Assembly (NCBI GenBank): GCA_004558525.1
Contig: SFCQ01000018.1
Coordinates: forward strand, 1-53,260
DNA: 53,260 nt
DNA from: Clostridiales bacterium
Lineage (GTDB): Bacteria > Bacillota > Clostridia > Christensenellales > CAG-138
Reading direction: 5' to 3'
How positions within the stretch are numbered: position 1 is the stretch's first letter; every line of letters begins with the position of its first letter. Both the position numbers and the translations under genes were made by a program. Below the pieces are notes generated by a model. The model was not told the DNA's origin. It saw only the letters and a program-made list of their open reading frames with translations, and ran no database searches. Positions 25,426 to 32,957 of the stretch are shown one piece after another.

Positions 25426-26667
25426 TCAAAGCTTTATGTTGAAATACTCGGCAAGCCTTTCGCTCCACTCCATTAGCTTTTCCTTTATCTGGGCATGCCT
25501 TGCGGTCATTTCCTCGCTGCCGCTGCTCTCGCTCAGCGCCTGATAACGCCGCCTCGCCCGCGCTATAACATCCTGCCATGGCTTCGGTATGGAGTCATGA
25601 GCGTTTACGCCCATTCGCCTTACGGCCTCGTCATCATGCATATATCTTAGCAGCAGCTTGCCAAGCTCCGTGCCGTCGTCCTTGCAGAGCAGGCCGTTTT
25701 CGCCGTGTATTATCGGCTCTGACGCCGCGCCGCCCTCGGTCACTACGCTTGGGGTGTACATAGCCGCGGCCTCGCGCATGACAAGCGAGAAGGTATCATA
25801 CAGGGACGGAAAGGTGAACAGCGTTGCGCACTGGTAAAGCCCGTCAAGCGTATGCGTATCGGCGATGTGGCCCGTGAATATCACCCTGTCCTCAACATCA
25901 AGCTCCCTTGCCTTTTTCCTTATCGCCTCCTCGTCCGGCCCCTGACCGGCCAGCACAAGGCTGAAGCGTTCGTTTTGCAGCTTAAGGTAGCTTGCGGCCT
26001 CAAGCAGCCTCATTATGCCCTTTTTCCAGTTTATCTGGCCCACGAACAGAAAGACGGGGTGCTTAAGGTCTATGCCGAAGCGCGCGGCAGCCGCCAGCTT
26101 GTCCTGTTCAAGCACAGGCCGGAACTCCGTGCCGTTCTCCATTATTATTATGTTGCCGGTGTAGCCGTAATCCCTGAGCACCACGGCGGAGGATTCGCTT
26201 ACGGCCCATACCTCGTCGCATTTATCATAGAAGTCAACTACGAGCTTTACGCCTATGTTGGCGATCAGCTTTGCATGCGTGGCCTTATAAAAATCGTCAT
26301 AGTACTTTGAATGGAACGTGCCTATCAGCGGTATGTTCTGCTTGCTGCACTGTCTGAGCGCCTCCTGCCCGGCAAAAAAGGGCGTGTGCGCATGCGCTAT
26401 ATCAAGCTTTATATTATCCATACGCTCCACATAATGCCTGTCCAGCACGGCTATGCCGCTTCTGTACTGCGGCGCCGCTATAACCGGCGAGGCTGCATAG
26501 TCCACCATCTCAAACGGCCAACAGCCCCTGTAGCCCGTATCCACCTGCGGGGTGACGACGTAGCACTCGTCCCCGCCCGCGCCAAGGGTGTTGGCGTAGT
26601 TGTATACCACCCTGCCCACGCCGTCCACTATGGGATAAAATGTCTCGCTAAACTGGCCTATGCGCAT
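25426..26667 (-). CDS. glycosyltransferase family 4
   Basis: 413 residues, GT-B fold with two Rossmann domains. N-terminal: MRIGQFSETFYPIVDGVGRVVYNYA, AHAHTPFFAGQEA and GTFHSKYYDDF; C-terminal: FLFVGQINWKKGIMRLLEA, LVLAGQGPDEEA and the donor-binding FPSLYDTFSLVMREAAAMYTPSVVTEGGAASE with its EX7E pattern. It resembles diacylglycerol glucosyltransferases and 1,2-diacylglycerol-type mannosyltransferases, acting at the membrane face on lipids or polysaccharide. GGGGG stands 8 bases before the chosen ATG; the ATG ten codons upstream has no site. Confidence 0.86.
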   Translation of the reverse strand: MRIGQFSETFYPIVDGVGRVVYNYANTLGAGGDECYVVTPQVDTGYRGCWPFEMVDYAASPVIAAPQYRSGIAVLDRHYVERMDNIKLDIAHAHTPFFAGQEALRQCSKQNIPLIGTFHSKYYDDFYKATHAKLIANIGVKLVVDFYDKCDEVWAVSESSAVVLRDYGYTGNIIIMENGTEFRPVLEQDKLAAAARFGIDLKHPVFLFVGQINWKKGIMRLLEAASYLKLQNERFSLVLAGQGPDEEAIRKKARELDVEDRVIFTGHIADTHTLDGLYQCATLFTFPSLYDTFSLVMREAAAMYTPSVVTEGGAASEPIIHGENGLLCKDDGTELGKLLLRYMHDDEAVRRMGVNAHDSIPKPWQDVIARARRRYQALSESSGSEEMTARHAQIKEKLMEWSERLAEYFNIKL

Positions 26668-26736
26668 AAAGCATACCCCCTTGAACCACATAAACAACAG
26701 GCGTTAGTTTGCAGCGCCTCATGCGGTCCTTATGCT

Positions 26737-26765
26737 ATTATAGTAATTTTTCACAAAGCAGGCAA
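26737..26765 (-). promoter_or_regulatory. sigma-A promoter of the glycosyltransferase family 4 gene
   Basis: Minus strand TTGCCT (26760-26765), 17-base spacer, perfect TATAAT (26737-26742); leader of about 60 bases. Confidence 0.7.
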
Positions 26766-26863
26766 GCGCTCCAGAGCATATCCGACAGCAATTTACATCT
26801 TGTACATATTTAGCCAAACAACAAAAGTATTGCGCAATATAAAGCTGTATAACGCCATTCTGC

Positions 26864-27634
26864 TCAGTCCTGCCTGTATGCGAGTAGCCTGGCCGTCTCC
26901 CTTATGCAGATCTCCGCCTCCGCAACCGCCGTGCCGCTTGCGGCAAAAGCCATTATAAACGGCTCCCTGGCGTACACTATGCCCACGTCGTTGGTAAGCC
27001 CCTCGTCCTCTCCCGTTTTATGCGCAACCTCGATATTCTCAAGGTAGCCGGGTATCTTGTGGTTTATCTGCTGCTCAAGAAGCAGCTTCTCTACAGCCTC
27101 GCTCACGCTCCCGCTTACAAAGCGCCTTGTGTATACGCTTTCAAGCAGCATGCCCATCTCCTTTGGTACTATGTAGTTCTGGCGGCCGTTTTTGCTGGCC
27201 TCGGCGTCAAAAAGCAGTCTTTCAATATGCGTACCGCTAAGTCCCATGCGCAGGAAGGTGCTGTTAAGCCTGTCCATGCCCACGCGCCTTATAAGCATGT
27301 TTGTGGCGGTGTTGTCCGATAAGCTTATCATAAGGCCGCAAAGCGTTTGAACGTCCACCTCAGGCTCATTGGTGAAAAAGTACAGCGCGCCGCACGGCGG
27401 AAGCTTGTCCTCATCATGGCAGACGAGCCTTTCGCTCATGTCAAGCTCCCCCTCTGCGCAAAGCTTCATTATTGCCATGTATATGGGCAGCTTTATAACG
27501 CTTGCCGCAAGGCATTGCGAGCTCTCGTTAAGGCAAAGCTCCTCCCCCGTTATCAGGTTTTTGTAATAAAAGCCTATATGCCCGCTAAGGCTGCCAAGCT
27601 TATTAAGTATGGCCGTATCAAGCCCCGCTTTCAT
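26864..27634 (-). CDS. class A beta-lactamase-fold serine hydrolase, cytoplasmic form
   Basis: 256 residues. The three active-site elements of penicillin-recognising hydrolases are present: SxxK in LAASVIKLPIY (Ser near residue 45), SDN in ISLSDNTATNML and KTG in VAHKTGEDEG. There is no signal peptide and the ExxLN element carrying the deacylating Glu166 of true class A enzymes is not recognisable (that region reads LLFDAEASKNGRQNYIVP). It is thus more likely a peptidase or esterase-like relative than a resistance enzyme. Own promoter (27669-27698), divergent from the hydrolase/acyltransferase gene. Confidence 0.82.
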   Translation of the reverse strand: MKAGLDTAILNKLGSLSGHIGFYYKNLITGEELCLNESSQCLAASVIKLPIYMAIMKLCAEGELDMSERLVCHDEDKLPPCGALYFFTNEPEVDVQTLCGLMISLSDNTATNMLIRRVGMDRLNSTFLRMGLSGTHIERLLFDAEASKNGRQNYIVPKEMGMLLESVYTRRFVSGSVSEAVEKLLLEQQINHKIPGYLENIEVAHKTGEDEGLTNDVGIVYAREPFIMAFAASGTAVAEAEICIRETARLLAYRQD

Positions 27635-27668
27635 GTGCGTTCAATCCCCCTCGCCGTGGTTTTTATAT

Positions 27669-27698
27669 ATTATAGCCCCTGCCGGGACTAAGCCGCAA
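27669..27698 (-). promoter_or_regulatory. sigma-A promoter of the serine hydrolase gene
   Basis: Minus strand TTGCGG (27693-27698), 18-base spacer, perfect TATAAT (27669-27674). Confidence 0.6.
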
Positions 27699-27704
27699 GC
27701 GGGC

Positions 27705-27733
27705 TTTATATAGGCGGCGGGGTATGATATAAT
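27705..27733 (+). promoter_or_regulatory. sigma-A promoter of the hydrolase/acyltransferase gene
   Basis: TTTATA (27705-27710), 17-base spacer ending in TGA, perfect TATAAT (27728-27733): an extended -10 promoter, back to back with the preceding one. Confidence 0.6.
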
Positions 27734-27804
27734 AACATTTTGCCACACATATTATATATGGTGTTGCCGCTTGCACACTTGACACTATCTGAAAGGACAC
27801 GCTT

Positions 27805-29970
27805 ATGGGCTTTAGCGCAAAGCTGGTACGCTCCCAGCTTAACTTCTTTAAGCCGCTGGTCGCCAACTGCTCGCTTGAAACGATACGAAAGGGGCAGGAC
27901 AAACTGGGCGAGCTTATGGAGGCTATACATAAAAAAGACGTAATAGTAAGGGACGAGGCCTTTGCCAACTTTGAGGGCGCGTGGATAATGCCGCGGGACG
28001 AGCGCAGGCAGGGAATCATACTGTACCTGCACGGCGGCGGCTATACCTGCGGCGACCTTGACTACGCAAAGGGCTTCGGCGCCACGCTGGCGGATGAGCT
28101 GGGCGTAAGGGTCTTCTGCGCGGCGTACAGGCTGGCGCCGGAGCATCCCTATCCCGCGGCGTTAGAGGATGCTATGGAGGCTTACAGCTACCTTATAAGC
28201 AGGGGCTACGGCAACGACAGCATAATGCTTGCCGGCGAAAGCGCCGGCGGCGGGCTGTGCTTCGCGCTGTGCCTTAAGCTTAAAAGCCTCGGCCTGCCGC
28301 TGCCCTCGGGCATAATAGCCATATCGCCGTGGGCTGACCTTACAGCCACTGCCGAGTCCTACACCCTGAACCGCGAGCACGACCCTTCGCTGACAAAAGA
28401 GGTGCTTGAGTTTTATGCGGACTGCTACGCCAGGGGAAGCAGCCTTAAAGACCCGCTGATATCGCCGCTGTTCGGCGAGCTTGAGGGTATGCCGCCGTCC
28501 ATAATATTCGCAGGCTCCGACGAGCTGCTGCTGGACGATGCAAAGGGGCTTTATAACAAGCTTACCGCCGCGCTGTGTGAAAGCAGGCTGATAGTAGCGC
28601 CCGAAAGATGGCACGCATATGTGCTGTACCAGCTTAACGAGAACGAGGGCGATATGGACGCCATAAACGCCTTTGTAAACAAGCATCTTTCCCAGGAAAG
28701 GAAGCTGAGGTGGCTTAGGCTCGACAACGCGGCCAAGATATACCCCGCCGCAAGGAGGAGGAACTGGAACAACTTCTTCCGCCTGAGCGCGACGCTTGAC
28801 GAGGCCGTGGACAGGGAGGTGTTGCAGAGCGCGCTGGACGTGACCGTGCGCCGCTTCCCCTCCATAGCGGTGAGGCTGAGGCGCGGCGCGTTCTGGTATT
28901 ACCTTGAGCAGCTGCAAAAGGCCCCCAGGATAACCGAGGAAAAGCCCTGCCCGCTTGCGCACGTGCCCTTTAAGCAGGTGCGGGAGTGCGCGTTTCGGGT
29001 AATAGCATACAAAAACAGGATAGCCGTTGAGTTCTTCCATGCCGTGACGGACGGCACAGGCGCGCTTATATTCCTGAAAACGCTTGTCGCGGAGTATCTC
29101 ACGCAAAAATACGCCCTTAGCATACCCGACGAGCACGGGGTGCTCTCACGGCTTAGCGCGCCAAGAGAGGCCGAGCTTGAGGACAGCTTTTTGAAATACT
29201 CCGGCGCGGTAAGCGCATCAAGAAGGGAGAACACGGCCTATCACCTTTCCGGCACGCCGGAGAAGGACGGCTTTTTGAACCTTGTAACGCTTATGCTGGA
29301 TACGGCCTCCGTAAGGGAAAATGCCAGGGAGCACGGGGTCAGCGTTACGGAGTTCCTCTGCGCGGCAATGATGCAGGCCATACTTGAGCTTCAGGCCGGA
29401 AAGGTGAGAAACAGGCGCTTAAGAAAGCCCGTTAAGGTGCTTGTACCGGTCAATCTGAGAAACCTGTTCCCAAGCGAAACGCTCAGGAACTTTGCCCAAT
29501 ACATTACGCCGGAGGTAGACAGCCGCCTTGGCGACTACACGTTTGACGAGATATGCACGCTTGTACACCACACGATGGGCCTTGAGTACACGGCAAAGCT
29601 GATGAGCGCCCGCATCGCCACAAACGTGAACAGCGAAAAGGCGTTCCTGCTCAAGATAATGCCCCTGTTCATAAAAAACATTGCAATGAAGGCCGTGTTT
29701 AACGCCGTGGGCGAGCGCAAAAGCTGCCTTTGCCTATCCAACCTCGGCAATGCGGAGCTGCCCGAGCCTATGCGCAGCCGCGTGAAAAGAATGGACTTTA
29801 TAATAGGCGTGCAGGCGCGCGCGCCGCACAACTGCGGCATAATATCCTATGATGGCACAATGTACATAAACATGATACGCAACATAAAGGAGCCGGAGCT
29901 CGAGCTGCACTTTTTCAGGGTGCTCAGGCGGCTTGGCCTCGGCGCAAGGGTTGAAAGCAACCAGCCCTGA
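27805..29970 (+). CDS. fusion of an HSL-type alpha/beta hydrolase and a condensation-like acyltransferase
   Basis: 721 residues. Residues 1-310 form a hormone-sensitive-lipase-type hydrolase: oxyanion HGGG at 76-79, nucleophile GESAGG at 144-149, the acid in IIFAGSDELLL and a histidine in PERWHAY. From about 315 (LRWLRLDNAAKIYPAARR) to the end lies a CoA-dependent acyltransferase/condensation-like domain with the active-site motif HAVTDGTG (HxxxDG) and a long C-terminal DFIIG-type segment. The chain runs through without stop or frameshift, so this is a true fusion. An ester or lipid product is plausible, the substrate unknown. AAAGGA precedes the ATG by 7 bases; the zinc-ribbon gene follows after 38 bases. 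Confidence 0.85.
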   Translation: MGFSAKLVRSQLNFFKPLVANCSLETIRKGQDKLGELMEAIHKKDVIVRDEAFANFEGAWIMPRDERRQGIILYLHGGGYTCGDLDYAKGFGATLADELGVRVFCAAYRLAPEHPYPAALEDAMEAYSYLISRGYGNDSIMLAGESAGGGLCFALCLKLKSLGLPLPSGIIAISPWADLTATAESYTLNREHDPSLTKEVLEFYADCYARGSSLKDPLISPLFGELEGMPPSIIFAGSDELLLDDAKGLYNKLTAALCESRLIVAPERWHAYVLYQLNENEGDMDAINAFVNKHLSQERKLRWLRLDNAAKIYPAARRRNWNNFFRLSATLDEAVDREVLQSALDVTVRRFPSIAVRLRRGAFWYYLEQLQKAPRITEEKPCPLAHVPFKQVRECAFRVIAYKNRIAVEFFHAVTDGTGALIFLKTLVAEYLTQKYALSIPDEHGVLSRLSAPREAELEDSFLKYSGAVSASRRENTAYHLSGTPEKDGFLNLVTLMLDTASVRENAREHGVSVTEFLCAAMMQAILELQAGKVRNRRLRKPVKVLVPVNLRNLFPSETLRNFAQYITPEVDSRLGDYTFDEICTLVHHTMGLEYTAKLMSARIATNVNSEKAFLLKIMPLFIKNIAMKAVFNAVGERKSCLCLSNLGNAELPEPMRSRVKRMDFIIGVQARAPHNCGIISYDGTMYINMIRNIKEPELELHFFRVLRRLGLGARVESNQP

Positions 29971-30008
29971 GCCTTGATATGCATAAGATATGAAAGGAGC
30001 TTGCTAAG

Positions 30009-30704
30009 GTGTATTGCATAAAATGCGGAGTTGAGCTGAGCGACAGTGAGGAAAAGTGCCCCCTGTGCGGGACGGTGGTGTTCCACCCCGATGTAAAGCG
30101 GGTAGACGGCGAAAAGCCTTACCCTGCGGAAAGGAAACGCAGGGAGACGGCAAACACCTCTGCAGTGCTGTTCGTGCTGACCATGCTGTTCGTTATACCG
30201 CTTGTTATGTGCCTGCTGTGCGACTTTAAGGTGAACGACAGGATAGTATGGTCAGGCTACGCGTCAGGCGCGATAGTATTGTTCTACATAGTAGTGGTGC
30301 TGCCCATGTGGTTCAAGCGCGCAACGCCGGTTATATTCGTCGCGGCGGACTTTGCCGCGGCTATACTGTACCTGTTATACATAGACCTTGCCGTGGGCGG
30401 AGGCTGGTTCATGCCCTTCGCCTTCCCCGTGGCGGGCGGGATGATGCTCATATCCTGCGCCGCGGTGGCGCTGCTTTACTATCTGCCGCACGGGGCGCTG
30501 TTCATAATAGCCGGAACGCTCATCGCCACGGGCGGCTTTATGGTGCTGGTGGAGCTGCTTCTGAACAGCACCTTCGGCCTGAACACAAAGCTGATATGGT
30601 CAGTATACCCGCTGGCGGCGTGCCTGCTTATAGGCATAATGCTTATAATAACAGCCTGCTGCCCCAAGCTTAGGGAGGCGCTAAGGCGCAAGTTTTTTAT
30701 TTGA
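30009..30704 (+). CDS. zinc-ribbon membrane protein (DUF6320-like)
   Basis: 231 residues, GTG start 9 bases after AAAGGAG. An N-terminal zinc ribbon (CIKCGVELSDSEEKCPLCGTVVF, cysteines at 3, 6, 20 and 23, residues approximate) is followed by six membrane helices from about residue 50. Proteins of this plan often accompany acyltransferases like the one directly upstream, with which it is surely cotranscribed. No enzymatic motif is visible, so its function is unknown; the DUF number is from memory of the pattern and should be treated as tentative. Confidence 0.75.
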   Translation: MYCIKCGVELSDSEEKCPLCGTVVFHPDVKRVDGEKPYPAERKRRETANTSAVLFVLTMLFVIPLVMCLLCDFKVNDRIVWSGYASGAIVLFYIVVVLPMWFKRATPVIFVAADFAAAILYLLYIDLAVGGGWFMPFAFPVAGGMMLISCAAVALLYYLPHGALFIIAGTLIATGGFMVLVELLLNSTFGLNTKLIWSVYPLAACLLIGIMLIITACCPKLREALRRKFFI

Positions 30705-30707
30705 ATC

Positions 30708-30727
30708 GGTACGCAATTCGCCGTACC
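30708..30727 (+). terminator. short hairpin after the zinc-ribbon gene
   Basis: GGTACG (30708-30713) pairs with CGTACC (30722-30727) right after the stop codon. No T run follows, so it is a weak candidate terminator. Confidence 0.35.
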
Positions 30728-30747
30728 CGCCATCATCCTCCCTTGCT

Positions 30748-30777
30748 TTAACAATCGACATATTTTTACAGTATAAT
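30748..30777 (+). promoter_or_regulatory. sigma-A promoter of the 46-residue peptide gene
   Basis: TTAACA (30748-30753), 18-base spacer, perfect TATAAT (30772-30777). It would give a transcript of about 210 bases ending at the terminator 30958-30992. Confidence 0.6.
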
Positions 30778-30853
30778 ACATTTCTGTCTGCCATGCACGG
30801 TAGACGGTTAGCCTAATCCTTGCTTTGATCCAACAAAGAATGGAGTTGGCTAT

Positions 30854-30994
30854 ATGGTAAATTGTTCTGAGCTTTTCGGCTTTATGGCTATTATCATATC
30901 TCTTGTAAGATTGTCTGTTTCAATCTTAAAATCGATACTAAAGCCATTTCAAGCAAGAAGCAACCGTCCTCGCAAAGATACGGTTGCTTTTTAA
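30854..30994 (+). CDS. small membrane peptide, 46 residues, type I toxin-like
   Basis: A short gene with its own promoter, a GGAG ribosome site 8 bases before ATG, and an intrinsic terminator that overlaps its last codons. The peptide MVNCSELFGFMAIIISLVRL (first 20 residues) continues with a second hydrophobic stretch (SVSILKSIL) and a basic end (KPFQARSNRPRKD). One membrane helix with a charged tail and a stop codon inside the terminator is how type I toxins (TxpA/BsrG, Fst, holin-like toxins) look. The stretch is clearly more AT-rich than its surroundings. No antisense antitoxin could be identified with confidence, so the toxin idea is inference; it may be another small regulatory membrane peptide. 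Confidence 0.55.
   Translation: MVNCSELFGFMAIIISLVRLSVSILKSILKPFQARSNRPRKDTVAF
30958..30992. terminator. intrinsic terminator overlapping the small peptide gene
   Basis: AAGCAACCGT (30958-30967) pairs perfectly with ACGGTTGCTT (30980-30989), 12-base loop, T run into the stop codon; A-rich on the far side, so it may work on both strands. Confidence 0.88.
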
Positions 30995-31075
30995 TTAAGC
31001 TCTGTTTCGCTTCTTCCCCGATATCAGGCGGCGATAGCTCACTTGCGCCGCCATAGAGCGTGATCCTGCCGCCCG

Positions 31076-32956
31076 TCAGCTCAGCTCGAACATGCCCATA
31101 TACAGCTGGTAATACTTGCCATGCTGGCGTATAAGGTCGTCATGATCGCCGCGCTCTATTATCCTGCCGTGCTCAAGCACCATTATGGCGTTGGAGTTGC
31201 GCACGGTGGAGAGCCTGTGCGCTATCACGAACACGGTACGGTCCTTCATCAGGCTGTCCATACCCCTTTCTATGTGCGCCTCGGTGCGGGTGTCTATGCT
31301 TGACGTCGCCTCGTCCAGTATAAGCACGGGCGGGTCGGCTACGGCGGCGCGGGCTATCGCCAGCAGCTGCCTTTGCCCCTGCGAAAGGTTGGCGCCGTCC
31401 GCAGTAAGCACGGTGTCGTACCCCTCCGGCAGGTGGGATATGAAGTAGTGCGCGTTGGCAAGCTTGGCCGCGGCAACTATCTCCTCGTCCGTGGCGTCCA
31501 GCCTGCCGTAACGTATGTTCTCGCGTACCGTACCCGTGAACAGGTGCGTATCCTGCAGTACCATGCCGAGCGAGCGTCTCAGCGACGCCTTGCTTATCTC
31601 CTTTATGGGTATACCGTCATAGATTATCTCGCCCTGCTGAATGTCATAGAAGCGGTTTATAAGGTTGGTTATGGTGGTCTTGCCCGCGCCTGTGGAGCCG
31701 ACGAACGCTATCTTCTGCCCGGGCTTGGCGTAAAGGGAAACATCGTTGAGCACGTCCACCTCCCCATCGTAGCTGAAGGTAACGTGGTTAAAGCGCACGT
31801 CCCCGCGCACCCTTGTAAGGGAGCCGTCCGGCCGCTTCCATGCCCATATGCCCGTGCGCTCCGCGCACTCCTCAAGCCCGCCGTCCTCGGCAATGCGGGC
31901 GTTTACCATGGTTATTTTGCCCTCGTCCGTCTCGGAAGGCTCGTCAAGCAGAGCGAATATCCTCTCGGCTCCTGCAAGGGCGCTCAGCACATTGTTGGCC
32001 TGCTGGCTTATCTCTGCTATAGGCATGGAAAAGCTCCTTGTGTACTGCAAAAACGCGCCCAGCGTGCCTATGTCTATTATGCCAGCAACGCCGAGCAGGC
32101 CGCCGCTGGCCGCTACTATGGCGTATGTAACGTGGGAAAGGTTGTTCATTATCGGCCCCATTATGCTGCCCAGGGTGCTCGCCGCGGCGGTGTTCCGCCT
32201 AAGCTCCTCGTTAAGCTCGTCAAAGCGGGCGTTTACTGCCTGCTCATGGCAGAATACCTTTACCACCTTCTGCCCCTCTATCATCTCCTCGATATAGCCG
32301 TTCACCTTGCCCACGCTTTCCTGCCTGGCCTTGAAGAAGCGGCTCGAGTTTTTTGCTATCAGCTTTGTTACAAGGCTCATCAGCACCAGCATAACTATGC
32401 ATATAGCCGTGAGTATGGGGTTTAGCACTATCATCATTATGAACACGCCTATTATGCGTATACCGCTGCTGATGAAGGAGGGCAGGCCGTTGCTTATCAT
32501 CTCGCGCATAGCGTCGGTATCGTTGGTGTAGCGGCTCATTATCTCGCCGTGCGTGCGCTTGTCAAAGTAGCTTATGGGCAGGGTCTGCATCTTTGTGAAC
32601 ATCTCCAGGCGCAGCTTGAGCAGCGTGCCTGTGGATACGTTTATCATAAGCCTATTGAATATAAACGTGCCGAATATGCCCAGCGTGTATACCGCCGCCA
32701 TTATCGCAAGCTGGCCTACCAGGCCGGTAAGGTCGGGTTTTTCGCTGCCGACCCAGGGCAGTATGTATACGTTTATTATGGGCTTTAGCATGTATGTTCC
32801 GGCTATGTTCGCGCCGCTGCTTAGCACTATGCCTATAAATACGGCTATAAGCTGCCATCTGTACGGCTTAAAGTAGCCTAAAATGCGCCTGAATGTGCCT
32901 TTGGCGTCCTTCGGCTTTGCAAAGCCCTGCGTCTTGCCGTGCTTAGGTCCCGGCAT
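31076..32956 (-). CDS. ABC exporter half-transporter, canonical-Walker subunit
   Basis: 626 residues: six membrane helices (about 45-330) and an ATPase domain. Walker A is GSTGAGKTT, Walker B VLILDEATSSID with the catalytic Glu, but the signature is LSQGQ instead of LSGGQ. It lies one base after the stop of the partner gene (TGA-T-ATG), with GGGGG upstream of its ATG. The pair forms a heterodimeric exporter of the BmrCD/TM287-288 kind, exporting drugs, lipids or peptides; the weakened signature here would face the weakened Walker B of the partner. About 60 residues precede the membrane domain, Lys-rich. Confidence 0.93.
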   Translation of the reverse strand: MPGPKHGKTQGFAKPKDAKGTFRRILGYFKPYRWQLIAVFIGIVLSSGANIAGTYMLKPIINVYILPWVGSEKPDLTGLVGQLAIMAAVYTLGIFGTFIFNRLMINVSTGTLLKLRLEMFTKMQTLPISYFDKRTHGEIMSRYTNDTDAMREMISNGLPSFISSGIRIIGVFIMMIVLNPILTAICIVMLVLMSLVTKLIAKNSSRFFKARQESVGKVNGYIEEMIEGQKVVKVFCHEQAVNARFDELNEELRRNTAAASTLGSIMGPIMNNLSHVTYAIVAASGGLLGVAGIIDIGTLGAFLQYTRSFSMPIAEISQQANNVLSALAGAERIFALLDEPSETDEGKITMVNARIAEDGGLEECAERTGIWAWKRPDGSLTRVRGDVRFNHVTFSYDGEVDVLNDVSLYAKPGQKIAFVGSTGAGKTTITNLINRFYDIQQGEIIYDGIPIKEISKASLRRSLGMVLQDTHLFTGTVRENIRYGRLDATDEEIVAAAKLANAHYFISHLPEGYDTVLTADGANLSQGQRQLLAIARAAVADPPVLILDEATSSIDTRTEAHIERGMDSLMKDRTVFVIAHRLSTVRNSNAIMVLEHGRIIERGDHDDLIRQHGKYYQLYMGMFELS

Positions 32957-32957
32957 A

